Shown here: in pieces, positions 8,947-17,249 of the stretch | Layout of the letters: each line of letters opens with the position of its first letter | Position numbering within the stretch: the stretch's first letter is position 1 | Origin: Gelidibacter sediminis | GTDB taxonomy: Bacteria > Bacteroidota > Bacteroidia > Flavobacteriales > Flavobacteriaceae | DNA length: 64,000 nt | Direction of reading: 5' to 3' | Assembly (NCBI RefSeq): GCF_004364975.1 | Contig: NZ_SOBW01000008.1 | Span: 928,610-992,609, forward strand | Notes under the pieces: model-generated | Database searches by the model: none | What the model saw: the letters and a program-made list of their open reading frames with translations, nothing else | What the model was told of the DNA's origin: nothing | Made by a program: the position numbers and the translations under genes

Positions 8947-11055
8947 TTAGATGCCTTGGGCTTGTATGGCGGTAACGATAACTGTATTGTAAATGTCATC
9001 TACCGTACAACCCCTGCTCAAATCATTAACAGGTTTGTTTAAGCCTTGAATAATAGGTCCTATTGCTAATGCTTTTGTTTCACGCTGCACCGCTTTATAA
9101 GTGTTATTGCCAGTATTTAAATCAGGGAAGATAAAAACATTAGCTTGGCCAGCGACTTCAGAATCTGGAAGCTTTAATCTGCCAACAGTAGCATCTACTG
9201 CGGCGTCATACTGGATAGGACCTTCAACTTTTAAATCAGGTCGCTTGTTCTTTACAAGTTTAGTGGCTTCACGAACACGTTCAACGTCTGCACCCACACC
9301 AGAAGTGCCTGATGAATAGGAAAGCATTGCTATTTTTGGATCAATTCCAAACATCATACTGGTTGCAGCAGAAGAAATAGCAATATCAGCCAATTGAATT
9401 GAGGTCGGATTCGGGTTAATGGCACAATCTCCATATACAGAAACGCGATCATCCAAACACATAAAAAACACAGAAGAGACAATAGGCGCTTCAGGTTTAG
9501 TTTTAATAAATTGTAGTGCAGGCAAAATGGTATGTTGGGTGGTATGGGCGGCACCTGAGACCATCCCGTCAGCATCTTCTTTATACACCATCATGGTACC
9601 AAAATAGGATACATCTTCCATCAAATCTTTAGCCATGGCGAGATTAACGTTCTTATGCTTCCGCAATTCAAATAAGGTTTCGGCATAGGCTTCAAAATAC
9701 ACAGATTCGATAGGGTTGATGATATTGACTTTATTTAAATCTAAACCAATGTCAAGCGTTGCGACTTTATCGTCTATTTGTTTTTTGTTTCCAAGCAGTG
9801 TTATACTTACAACATCCAAATCAACAAGGCGTTTGGTAGCTCTTAAAACACGTTCATCATTACCCTCTGGCAAAACAATATGTTTTTTATTGGCTTTGGC
9901 TCTTTGAAAAAGATTGTACTGAAACATGCGAGGCGTTACTCCATTGGTTTCGAAAGTTATAAGGCGCTCAATTAACGCCTCTACATTAACATATTTTTCA
10001 AAAACTTTAATGGACGTGGTAATTTTTTCAGTGTTTTGAGCGTAAATCTGCGATTTAATGTTTCCTAGTCGATTTGTCACGGAAAAAGTGCCACCTTCAA
10101 CCAAAATAATTGGAACGACCTCTGAAAGGCCTTCTATCAGTTTAAGTATCGGTTCCTCAGGCATTAATCCACCAGTCAGTACAATTCCCGAAATACTTGG
10201 ATAATTATGTGAAATATTGGCTTGTAATGCACCTAAAATTATATCAGCGCGATCACCTGGTGTAATTACTAAGGCATTTTCTTTTAAATGAATGAGGTAA
10301 TTGCGCAATTGCATGGCACCGACACTAAAATTCCCAGCTTGATTGTTAATAAAAGCCTCCCCAAATAATACTTTGGCATCTAAAGTGTCAACAATTTCCT
10401 TGATGGATGGATTCGCCAATACGTAATTGAGCGGAATTGCATTGACGATAACTTCTTTAGGTAGGTATTTTTCTAATTCAGAAGTAACTAAGGTAAGGTT
10501 TCTTGGTTCTATTTTATTGGCAATTACAGACAAGACTTCAACGCCTTTATCTTTAAATGAATCGAATGCCATTTGCAAGTTCCCTACCAATTCATCCAAG
10601 GTTTTACCTACGCCACCACCAATGATGATAGCAGGAACGGCAAGGTTCTTAGCAATCAACACGTTCATGTCGAACTCCATAATAGAACCTTCACCAATAA
10701 AACTGGAGCCTTCTACTAGCACAAAATCAAATCGGTCTTCTAAAGCTTTATACTTCTCAATTATTCTACCAATAATTTCGTCATCCTTATTTTCGTTTAT
10801 TTTTTTTATCACCTCACTTCTGGTGTAGGCATAAGCATCTTCAAATTGAAGATCTAAATTAAAATATGTAGAAACGGTGTTGATATGGTTATCGATTTCT
10901 CCTGGATTGAAGTTATCAATTATAGGCCTGAAATAGCCAACCTTAGCGGCTTTTCCCAATAACGATTGCATCAAACCAAGTGCAATAATAGATTTTCCAA
11001 TATTGGGTTCAGTAGTGGCAATATAGATGCCTTTGTTTGTGTTTTTTCTTGTCAT
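8947..11055 (-). CDS. pta: Phosphate acetyltransferase, long (DRTGG-containing) form
   Basis: A 702-residue enzyme converting acetyl-CoA and phosphate to acetyl phosphate. Three modules are visible: an N-terminal P-loop/AAA_26-like domain (ATTEPNIGKSIIALGL, residues about 12-27), a central DRTGG-type segment (PGDRADIILGAL), and a C-terminal catalytic PTA_PTB domain from about residue 375, with LPEGNDERVLRA, YSSGTSGVGADVERV and FPDLNTGNN. This is the same architecture as the long E. coli-type Pta, whose N-terminal part is regulatory. It is first in the pta-ackA operon; a candidate promoter and palindromic operator lie upstream. Confidence 0.97.
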   Translation of the reverse strand: MTRKNTNKGIYIATTEPNIGKSIIALGLMQSLLGKAAKVGYFRPIIDNFNPGEIDNHINTVSTYFNLDLQFEDAYAYTRSEVIKKINENKDDEIIGRIIEKYKALEDRFDFVLVEGSSFIGEGSIMEFDMNVLIAKNLAVPAIIIGGGVGKTLDELVGNLQMAFDSFKDKGVEVLSVIANKIEPRNLTLVTSELEKYLPKEVIVNAIPLNYVLANPSIKEIVDTLDAKVLFGEAFINNQAGNFSVGAMQLRNYLIHLKENALVITPGDRADIILGALQANISHNYPSISGIVLTGGLMPEEPILKLIEGLSEVVPIILVEGGTFSVTNRLGNIKSQIYAQNTEKITTSIKVFEKYVNVEALIERLITFETNGVTPRMFQYNLFQRAKANKKHIVLPEGNDERVLRATKRLVDLDVVSITLLGNKKQIDDKVATLDIGLDLNKVNIINPIESVYFEAYAETLFELRKHKNVNLAMAKDLMEDVSYFGTMMVYKEDADGMVSGAAHTTQHTILPALQFIKTKPEAPIVSSVFFMCLDDRVSVYGDCAINPNPTSIQLADIAISSAATSMMFGIDPKIAMLSYSSGTSGVGADVERVREATKLVKNKRPDLKVEGPIQYDAAVDATVGRLKLPDSEVAGQANVFIFPDLNTGNNTYKAVQRETKALAIGPIIQGLNKPVNDLSRGCTVDDIYNTVIVTAIQAQGI

Positions 11056-11101
11056 TTGATCCTCAATTTCTAAAATTATACTATGACGCCAAATTTTTTA
11101 A

Positions 11102-11109
11102 CAAAAATA
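11102..11109 (-). promoter_or_regulatory. Candidate -7 box of the pta-ackA promoter
   Basis: TATTTTTG on the minus strand fits the Bacteroidetes TAnnTTTG box and would start transcription about 40 nt upstream of the pta ATG. No convincing -33 element was seen. Confidence 0.4.
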
Positions 11110-11141
11110 ACGATTTCAAACAGTATAACAAGATAAGGCCT

Positions 11142-11157
11142 TATGACATTGGTCATA
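11142..11157. promoter_or_regulatory. Palindrome TATGAC-N4-GTCATA upstream of pta
   Basis: A perfect 6-bp inverted repeat with a 4-nt spacer (ATTG). Spacing and half-site form resemble binding sites of Crp/Fnr-family dimers. It lies about 90 bp upstream of the pta start and just upstream of the candidate promoter. Binding is inferred only. Confidence 0.4.
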
Positions 11158-11341
11158 GTTAAACCAATGAATTTTACAATTTATTACATTTTCATTGCTG
11201 GTTTAATAATGAAGAATTGTAGCCTAAAAAAACATGTCGCAGTTTAAGGTTTATCCTTTATTTTGTATATGTATGCATCTAGGGTATCCTAGTCCATTGG
11301 TTTGTGGTTATTGCTCCTTTGTAATCTAACAATTATGCTAG

Positions 11342-12346
11342 TTAATTTTTCAATACTATTCTAAATCGTGCTTTACCACTTTCTAGGTGTTCTATAGCTT
11401 CATTAACCTTTTCCATAGGAAATTCCTCTACTTGTGGATAAATGTTGTGTCTGACACAAAACTCGAGCATGGTCTTGGTTAATGCGGGACTGCCTATTGG
11501 ACTTCCTCCTACTGATTTTTCGCCCATAATTAAAGAGAATGCAGGAATTGCCATTGGTTCCAAAACAGCTCCTACCGTATGGAATCGTCCTTTTGGTGCT
11601 AATGCGGTCAAATAAGAATTCCAATCTAATGAGACGTTGGTTGTATTTAATATAAAATTCAGTTTCCCTACTACACTTTCCAATTCTTTTGGTGAGGTTG
11701 AATCAATAACCTGACTTGCACCCATATTTAAAATAGCGTCCTTTTTCGCTGCATTTGAACTAAAGGCTATCACTTCACATCCCCAATGCTTTAAAAATTT
11801 TATGGCCATATGTCCTAAGCCTCCAATACCAATAACACCAACCTTATCTGTGGGTTTAACTCCTGCAAGGATAATTGGATTGAAAACGGTAATGCCTCCA
11901 CATAATAAGGGGCCCGCTTTGCTCATGTCAATGTCATCAGGAAGCGGAATTGCCCAAGACCAATGGGCGCGAACTTTATCAGCAAATCCACCATGTCTTC
12001 CTACAATAGTTGCCTCGCTCTTTGAACAAAGATGGTGGTCTCCATCCATACATTGATCACAACTCATGCATGATGCCGAGGTCCAGCCCAAACCGACTTT
12101 GTCTCCAACGATTACATTTTTTACTGCATTTCCGACAGCTATCACCTCTCCAATTATTTCATGACCAGGAACTATTGGGTATTTCGTCATTCCCCAATCA
12201 TTATGTATCATACTTAAATCAGAATGACAAATGCCACAATAGGACACTTTGATATCAACCTCTTCAGAACCTAGTGCTCCTAAGTTATAGGAATAAGCTG
12301 TTAGCTTTGCTTTTGGCTCAGTGGCCGCATATCCGTTTACTTTCAT
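11342..12346 (-). CDS. Zinc-dependent NAD(P) alcohol dehydrogenase, YahK/cinnamyl-alcohol type
   Basis: A 334-residue medium-chain dehydrogenase. CGICHSDL and GHEIIGEV supply catalytic-zinc ligands, CMSCDQCMDGDHHLC gives four structural-zinc cysteines (residues about 97-111), and GIGGLGHMA is the Rossmann dinucleotide loop near residue 173. The GHEI...CHSDL...WSWAIPLP pattern resembles the YahK/cinnamyl-alcohol dehydrogenase branch, usually NADP-linked aldehyde reductases with broad substrates. The family is normally nearer 350 residues but no motif is missing. It is the last gene of the minus-strand accessory cluster, separated from the EthD gene by 337 bp, so it may have its own promoter. 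Confidence 0.9.
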   Translation of the reverse strand: MKVNGYAATEPKAKLTAYSYNLGALGSEEVDIKVSYCGICHSDLSMIHNDWGMTKYPIVPGHEIIGEVIAVGNAVKNVIVGDKVGLGWTSASCMSCDQCMDGDHHLCSKSEATIVGRHGGFADKVRAHWSWAIPLPDDIDMSKAGPLLCGGITVFNPIILAGVKPTDKVGVIGIGGLGHMAIKFLKHWGCEVIAFSSNAAKKDAILNMGASQVIDSTSPKELESVVGKLNFILNTTNVSLDWNSYLTALAPKGRFHTVGAVLEPMAIPAFSLIMGEKSVGGSPIGSPALTKTMLEFCVRHNIYPQVEEFPMEKVNEAIEHLESGKARFRIVLKN

Positions 12347-12683
12347 AATATATAAAGTTTAAGTTTTATAGTTTTTTTAAATTATTAAACAATGCTATTG
12401 AAGTAAGTAGCCCCATCATATAGCTAACGTCTGAAAACCTTAGTCATCTCTATAAAATTGGGATGGGTGTGTCTTTTGCATTTTAAAAACTGGTACTTCA
12501 ATACCCCAAATTATTTTATTAAATAGCGTAGTCAAAAAATTTCAAGATTGCAAGAACACATCCATTATATACAAGTTTGGACATCAGCCTCAATAACTTA
12601 ACTGACCCCATAGCAGTTAAATTTTAAAAATACTATCAGCATCAATTATACAATTGGCAACTGTACAAACATCTGTGCTGGCC
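12347..12683. other. 337-bp gene-free stretch; possible remnant of an AraC-type regulator
   Basis: No intact gene is visible. On the minus strand around 12440-12545 one frame ends with KTHPSQFYRDD and a stop, preceded by NFLTTLFNKI after an in-frame TGA. Together these resemble the C-terminal helices of AraC-family HTH proteins (F..FK...G.TPSQFR), with a short insertion. This is weak and may be chance. Confidence 0.2.
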
Positions 12684-12989
12684 TTACACCTGCGTACTTC
12701 CAACCAAGAAAGTCACATTATCTGCTGCAAAATTGCTAAGATCTGCTGCCGTTTCCTGTCCTGCAGGAGAATCCATTGTGGTTTGCAAAGCTTCGGGACT
12801 AGCAAACCAGAACTCTGCCATTCGGTAATACCTAGCCTCCGACTCGTCAGGAGTGCTTAAAAATTTTGTTAGTTCAAATTTTTCATAGCCTTTCATTTTA
12901 GATGCTATGGGCAAATGTGTTTTAGAATAGTAGTTTTCAAACGCCACTGTATCCTTTGGGTGGCCGTAAAGTATGGTTAATTTTATCAT
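12684..12989 (-). CDS. EthD-family small protein
   Basis: A 101-residue protein with the ferredoxin-like EthD pattern: an N-terminal strand (IKLTILYGHP), AFENYY..THLPIA near residue 25, and a C-terminal QETAADLSNFA...VTFLVG. EthD proteins form small alpha/beta-barrel dimers. The founding member supports ethyl tert-butyl ether degradation, but most have unknown ligands. The gene lies 16 bp downstream of the broken lipoprotein-RidA gene and so is probably in one transcript with it. Confidence 0.8.
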   Translation of the reverse strand: MIKLTILYGHPKDTVAFENYYSKTHLPIASKMKGYEKFELTKFLSTPDESEARYYRMAEFWFASPEALQTTMDSPAGQETAADLSNFAADNVTFLVGSTQV

Positions 12990-13005
12990 GACCTTAAAAT
13001 TTTAA

Positions 13006-13590
13006 TTAATTTGATTTATATACTTCCATTTCAATCTCAATCATAAATTCTGGAATAGCCAATTCTCTTACGCCAATCCACGACCCAGTGGGATAACGTC
13101 CTTGATATAGTTTGTTTCGATAGGTCGCAACTTCAAGAAATTTGGGCATATGAGTAGTGAACACGTTTTCAACAATAACATCATCGAAGCTACAATCAAA
13201 ATGTTTTAATATGCGTTCTAAATCAGCATAACAATTTATCATTTGTTGTTCCAAATCACCTATAGCAGTAGGATTGCCCTCAGCATCCATACTTACGGCA
13301 CCTGAGATTTTAATTGTATTTCCAATTTTTACTGCATGTGAGTAGCCTTAGGCACGCTCTACTTCTGGTCTCAAATTAAAATATTCAGGAACATCCTTAG
13401 CGTCAGAATTTAGAGCTATTGAAGGTTGATTTAAAACAGGTTTGGCATTGGTTTGTTGGTTACAACCTGTAAAGGATAAAGTTATGAATAACATAATGCC
13501 TAAGAGAATACCTTTAATTTCTTGTAGTATTCCTCGTAGTTTCAGGTCATTTAGAATCCTGAATTTGAAAGCTATTGTTAGTGGTTTCAT
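13006..13590 (-). pseudogene. Lipoprotein-anchored RidA-family protein interrupted by an in-frame TAA
   Basis: Two ORFs are in one frame and separated only by a TAA at 13350-13348. The upstream one (13590-13348, 80 codons) has a lipoprotein-like signal with FTGC and ends PEYFNLRPEVERA. The downstream frame continues without a gap as GYSHAVKIGNTIKISGAVS, which is the normal start of a RidA/YjgF domain, and runs to 13006. The expected residue at the stop looks like Tyr (TAT or TAC to TAA is one substitution). Joined, the product would be 194 residues. The only later start in the second half (ATG at 13290) removes the first RidA strands. RidA proteins deaminate reactive enamines/imines; subfamily function is uncertain. 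Sequencing error and stop readthrough are alternatives. Confidence 0.75.
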
Positions 13591-13683
13591 ATAGTATTAA
13601 ATTATAAGTAAAAATTAGATTCTGAAGTCTTAGGATTGATCATTACAATTTTGGTTTTAGCCATATAGCTACAATCAAAATTG

Positions 13684-13719
13684 AAAAAAATGTGCGATAC
13701 GGCATACCGCTACCGCACA
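13684..13719 (-). terminator. Terminator after the unknown secreted-protein gene
   Basis: On the minus strand TGTGCGGTAGCGG and CCGTATCGCACA pair with one bulge around TATG, followed by a T7 run. It separates the upstream three-gene unit from the RidA/EthD unit. Confidence 0.7.
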
Positions 13720-13734
13720 TTGAGGTGGTCTTTT

Positions 13735-14559
13735 TTATTTTCTCTCAGAAACTTTTACATCGCCACTAATTCCGCTTAATTCTGGACGTAATATCCAAAT
13801 TTCCGTCTCAACACCATCCGTCAAAGCCATCCAATCTTTTAGGAATGTTGCCCAACTGCTTTTGCCATAAACCGACTCATATTTAGAAACGAAATTGTTA
13901 TCTCTACCCAACCAAGACGATTTATCGAAAAATGAAATGACTGCCATATCCCGGCCTTCCTTAGTGCTCGAAAATTCATTGGTATATATGCCATAAGTTT
14001 CCTCCGGACTCTTGTCAGCATAAACTTTATTAATTTTTTTAACTAAAGCTTTGGCATCATTCATTTTACCACGTTTCATATCCCAATAGTTGACTTCCAT
14101 ATTTTTGATTGTAAAATCTTTAGGAAATCGAGACATTTCAGCCTCAAAGCGCCAATAGCTGGTATGTCCACTATCTGCAGTAGTATATGGTGCCACATTG
14201 GTGTTCCAGTCGTCATCATGGCCATCTTTTTGCGTTGGTCTGTTATCTAATGAACTCCATGGAAACGGCCCCATAACCCACACATAACTTCCCGTGTTTG
14301 GTCCGTTGGATATCCAATAGACTCGTGTAGCATATGGTCCGTTGCCATGAAATTTCTTATTGTGTGCCATGAGTCCCTGTTCAAATTGAGTCACTTGCGC
14401 TGGGTTGGCCCTGAGTATAGCATTTTCAAAGACGCCATATTCTGCTGTATTTTGAGAGAGGCCTATAAAAGGTATCAATAATACTATTAAGGCTGCTTTT
14501 TTTAATAAATCCCAAATTGGGTTGGTTTTTAAATGTCTATTTTTTTGTAAAAGTATCAT
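13735..14559 (-). CDS. Secreted protein of unknown function
   Basis: I do not recognise a family. From the ATG at 14559 the product is about 274 residues; an upstream ATG at 14610 adds 17 residues. A hydrophobic segment (KKAALIVLLIPFIGLSQ, ending about residue 36) looks like a signal peptide with a long basic front part. The mature part is Trp/Tyr-rich, with VYWISNGPNTGSYVWVMGP, a central KNMEVNYWDMKRGK and a final ETEIWILRPEL. Two similar segments each containing a strand-rich core suggest a duplicated dimeric alpha/beta-barrel fold, but this is a guess. It sits 40 bp downstream of the NTF2-like gene and is followed by a terminator, so it belongs to that transcript. Confidence 0.75.
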   Translation of the reverse strand: MILLQKNRHLKTNPIWDLLKKAALIVLLIPFIGLSQNTAEYGVFENAILRANPAQVTQFEQGLMAHNKKFHGNGPYATRVYWISNGPNTGSYVWVMGPFPWSSLDNRPTQKDGHDDDWNTNVAPYTTADSGHTSYWRFEAEMSRFPKDFTIKNMEVNYWDMKRGKMNDAKALVKKINKVYADKSPEETYGIYTNEFSSTKEGRDMAVISFFDKSSWLGRDNNFVSKYESVYGKSSWATFLKDWMALTDGVETEIWILRPELSGISGDVKVSERK

Positions 14560-14649
14560 AATATATATTTTGTGTTCGTTAATTACGAACTGGTTAAAAC
14601 TTATTCTCAAACTTCAATTATGATTTGGGAATTATGGTGAAAAGCACTA

Positions 14650-15582
14650 TTAATCCAATAATTTGGCATTATAATAGGCTGTTTCTGATATTATTTTTCC
14701 GTCCTTATTAAAATCCATGATATAATGAATTGGTAGGATAAGTGCTTTCTTATCAGCTTTGCGAATAAAATTAATATTCCACCACGATTGAACCACGCGT
14801 GCATCGCCCATCTCATAATGCAAATAGTCAGGATAACCCACCATATCAATACTGCTTACTTCAAATTTTTCTAAGATTTGTTTGTCAATTGCTTTCTGTT
14901 CCTCTAATGATTTACCTTCAAAAGTTGGAGAGCTGGAATCGAGAAAACGGACGCCTTCGTCATAAAAACTATACACTTTTTCCCAATCATTATTCTCAAT
15001 GGCATATATCATCTTTCTCACTGTATTAATGTTTTCATGATTATTGTATATAGTGCCATTAGACCTTTCAGCATAGCTTGCTCTGATTTCATCAATGACG
15101 ACTTCATTGCCATAGTCTATAATCATTTTAATTTTATGATCTTTGGTCACTGTGTATAAACGATGGGCTGCGGCATCAATTTTTACCCCAGACTTCTTGT
15201 GTACACCTTTTAATATGTCCCAAGTTTGTACCCACACTTCTTTATTGGGATTATCTTTTTTGTACTCAATTGCATCTGGGTATGAACCGGGATAGTTTTC
15301 ACGTGCATAGTAATCAAGTTGATTATAATATACCATCTGATTGTTTAAAAATGCCTCTTTATCTCTTCCTTTGTCATTCTGATTGGTAGATGTTCCGTTA
15401 TAAGCCTTAAAATCCTCACTTAAATAACTGGCCAATTTACTTTTATCTCCAGCTATAGAGGCTTTAACAAAATCCTGTACGACGTCTATGCTTGGATGCT
15501 CCATATAAACGGTTCCATTATTTTTTTGGGCATAGGTCATAAATGCACTAAGCATCAGTACCACATAAATTATTTTTTTCAT
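14650..15582 (-). CDS. Secreted protein with two NTF2-like (SnoaL-type) domains
   Basis: The likely start is the ATG at 15582 (MKKIIYVVLMLSAF, a standard signal peptide ending at TYAQ); a start at 15627 would add 15 residues. The 310-residue product holds two repeats with the SnoaL/NTF2 pattern: IDVVQDFVKASIAGDKSKLA...L.EDFKAY near residue 35, and INTVRKMIYAIENNDWEKVY.FYDEGVRF near residue 190. Each is followed by a W-rich strand and an MIIDYG/IMDFNKDGKI end. Such domains act as small binding pockets or isomerase/hydrolase folds; no catalytic residue is clear. It lies between the SDR gene and the unknown secreted gene in one unit. Confidence 0.78.
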   Translation of the reverse strand: MKKIIYVVLMLSAFMTYAQKNNGTVYMEHPSIDVVQDFVKASIAGDKSKLASYLSEDFKAYNGTSTNQNDKGRDKEAFLNNQMVYYNQLDYYARENYPGSYPDAIEYKKDNPNKEVWVQTWDILKGVHKKSGVKIDAAAHRLYTVTKDHKIKMIIDYGNEVVIDEIRASYAERSNGTIYNNHENINTVRKMIYAIENNDWEKVYSFYDEGVRFLDSSSPTFEGKSLEEQKAIDKQILEKFEVSSIDMVGYPDYLHYEMGDARVVQSWWNINFIRKADKKALILPIHYIMDFNKDGKIISETAYYNAKLLD

Positions 15583-15644
15583 ATTATTTGGTTTTATCGT
15601 TGCTCTCGCAAACTGGTTAGTATTCAATTGTTCTTATTAGTATT

Positions 15645-16574
15645 TTAATTATGTAGTGTTGCTTTAACAGTTCGGAATGGAATTTTTAAATCCTGAACTG
15701 CCAATCGGTTTTGATAAATGATTTTAGGTTGATTTTTGGGTTGTTTTCCATTTAACATTAAACTAACGTCAGATACGGGATAAGTTTCACTGGAAAGCAA
15801 GTAGTTTTTACCATGTAACCCAAAGGTGGTAGCAGCTTTATAGATGCCATGAGCCACATCATTAACATCTACAACCGCAAACTCTGCATCTGTATCATAA
15901 AGCATTTTCACAAATGCATTGGGTGCAAGATTATTTTTGATTAAAAACTGTAAGCCTGTGGAGGTGGAATCTTCTCTTTTGGACATCGATTCTCCAAAAA
16001 CGGCTACCGGCGAAACACTAGTGATTTCAACATCGAGATCTGGATGTTCTTTTATATATCCTTCAACAGCTTTGTTGGCGATATACTTAGCTTGGGCATA
16101 CGGATGGCTTTCATTGCTTAAAAAAGGTGGATCGTTCTCAGAAATTGTATCTGTTGCCATTTTACCTTGAGGCGGTAAAGGAAAATTAGTGTTCCAGGCA
16201 GCAACCGAAGCTATAAATACAATCTTTTTTATCTTTGGACTTTCGGAAAGCACATCCAAAAAGTTTTCTGTACCACGTATCGTAGGGTCCAAAAGCTCCT
16301 TCTGCGCATCTTTAACCTCCAATTGAAATGGAGTGCCCCCATGAATCACTACATCACAATCATTAACAAAGGATTTAAGTTTTAATTTGTTTATAACATC
16401 TAACTCTTTAATCTCTAAATGCTCAGAATTATGAAGCGTTTGTAAGTGCTGATACTTATCTTTTTTGGAAATATCTGTAACAGACACCTTCACTTTATAC
16501 CCTTGATCTAAAAACTGTTTGGTAATATGACTTCCAATAAATCCAGATCCCCCAATAACGCCTACTGTTTTCAT
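15645..16574 (-). CDS. NAD(P)-dependent epimerase/dehydratase (extended SDR, dihydroflavonol-reductase-like)
   Basis: A 309-residue extended short-chain dehydrogenase. GGSGFIGSH at residues 8-16 is the dinucleotide-binding loop, VIHGGTPF and FIASVAAW are the central strands, and YAQAKYIANKA supplies the YxxxK catalytic pair near residue 158. The overall pattern resembles dihydroflavonol-4-reductase/cinnamoyl-CoA-reductase relatives acting on carbonyl groups. Substrate is unknown. It is the first secure gene of the minus-strand unit that diverges from the sensor kinase. Confidence 0.87.
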   Translation of the reverse strand: MKTVGVIGGSGFIGSHITKQFLDQGYKVKVSVTDISKKDKYQHLQTLHNSEHLEIKELDVINKLKLKSFVNDCDVVIHGGTPFQLEVKDAQKELLDPTIRGTENFLDVLSESPKIKKIVFIASVAAWNTNFPLPPQGKMATDTISENDPPFLSNESHPYAQAKYIANKAVEGYIKEHPDLDVEITSVSPVAVFGESMSKREDSTSTGLQFLIKNNLAPNAFVKMLYDTDAEFAVVDVNDVAHGIYKAATTFGLHGKNYLLSSETYPVSDVSLMLNGKQPKNQPKIIYQNRLAVQDLKIPFRTVKATLHN

Positions 16575-16576
16575 AA

Positions 16577-17062
16577 TTAAAGGTTTTTATGAGTTATGAC
16601 AAGCGTCTCAACACTGTGGTTATAAAGCCTCCTATTATTAGTTATGATATCCTGTAAAATATTAAAATTTGTAAATCGCTTTATTAAAGGCAGCTTACCC
16701 ACTAAGGGCATGGTGATGATTAGGTTGTCTAATGGTTGTGAACTTAAAGTGGCGGATGGGTTTGGAACTGTGAATAAGATGTGGTAACAAATCAATAAAA
16801 TTCCAATAATGATTAATTTTGAAAATCGATGATTTTTTAATTGATGGTTGTTAAGGTTTTCTAATTTCTGGACAGATTTATCCTGTGGATTTTTGACGGT
16901 GACACATAAAAATGAGAAAAATTTTATATGGAAATTAGCGACATTAATTGCCCTTGCGGTTTGAGAATATAATTTATGCCCTTTAGTTTTCATAATAATT
17001 TGCATGTATTGGAACACATTTAAAAGCTCAGGCTTTAAAAATCTGCACTGCTTTGCTATCAA
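16577..17062 (-). CDS. Possible small membrane protein, doubtful gene
   Basis: An open frame of 161 codons ends 2 bp before the SDR start; a more likely start is the ATG at 16993 (138 residues). It has one clear hydrophobic segment (KLIIIGILLICYHILF) and otherwise no recognisable domain. Its position immediately upstream of the SDR gene would suit translational coupling, but composition (many Asn, Lys and His) is also what random AT-rich DNA gives. I list it as a candidate only. Confidence 0.25.
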   Translation of the reverse strand: MIAKQCRFLKPELLNVFQYMQIIMKTKGHKLYSQTARAINVANFHIKFFSFLCVTVKNPQDKSVQKLENLNNHQLKNHRFSKLIIIGILLICYHILFTVPNPSATLSSQPLDNLIITMPLVGKLPLIKRFTNFNILQDIITNNRRLYNHSVETLVITHKNL

Positions 17063-17173
17063 TTATTATAAGCTTAATCAGGTTCTAGGGGAAGTGGGTT
17101 AGCTTAAAAAAAAATGTCAACATGATCGACCATTTTAATATTTACTAAATTACACTGTACATTGCTCATTGTC

Positions 17174-17193
17174 AACCACATATTAATGTGGTT
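17174..17193. promoter_or_regulatory. Perfect inverted repeat AACCACAT-N4-ATGTGGTT before the sensor kinase gene
   Basis: Eight-bp perfect arms with a 4-nt spacer. It covers the expected -33 region of the kinase promoter and lies in the divergent region shared with the accessory cluster. A related copy, CCACAT-GATA-ATGTGA, precedes the response regulator gene. This suggests an operator, possibly for the cognate regulator; not proven. Confidence 0.5.
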
Positions 17194-17209
17194 TTAGCTT
17201 ATCTTTTTG

Positions 17210-17217
17210 TATATTTG
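17210..17217 (+). promoter_or_regulatory. -7 box TATATTTG of the sensor kinase promoter
   Basis: Matches TAnnTTTG exactly, 32 bp before the TTG start, with the palindrome directly upstream. Confidence 0.55.
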
Positions 17218-17249
17218 AATGTTACCAACCTTTTCCATTCTTAAAAGCT

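Noticed and set aside
10427-10828. A 133-codon open frame opposite pta
   Set aside because: It is the reverse reading of a strongly conserved pta region; no start signal or recognisable product.
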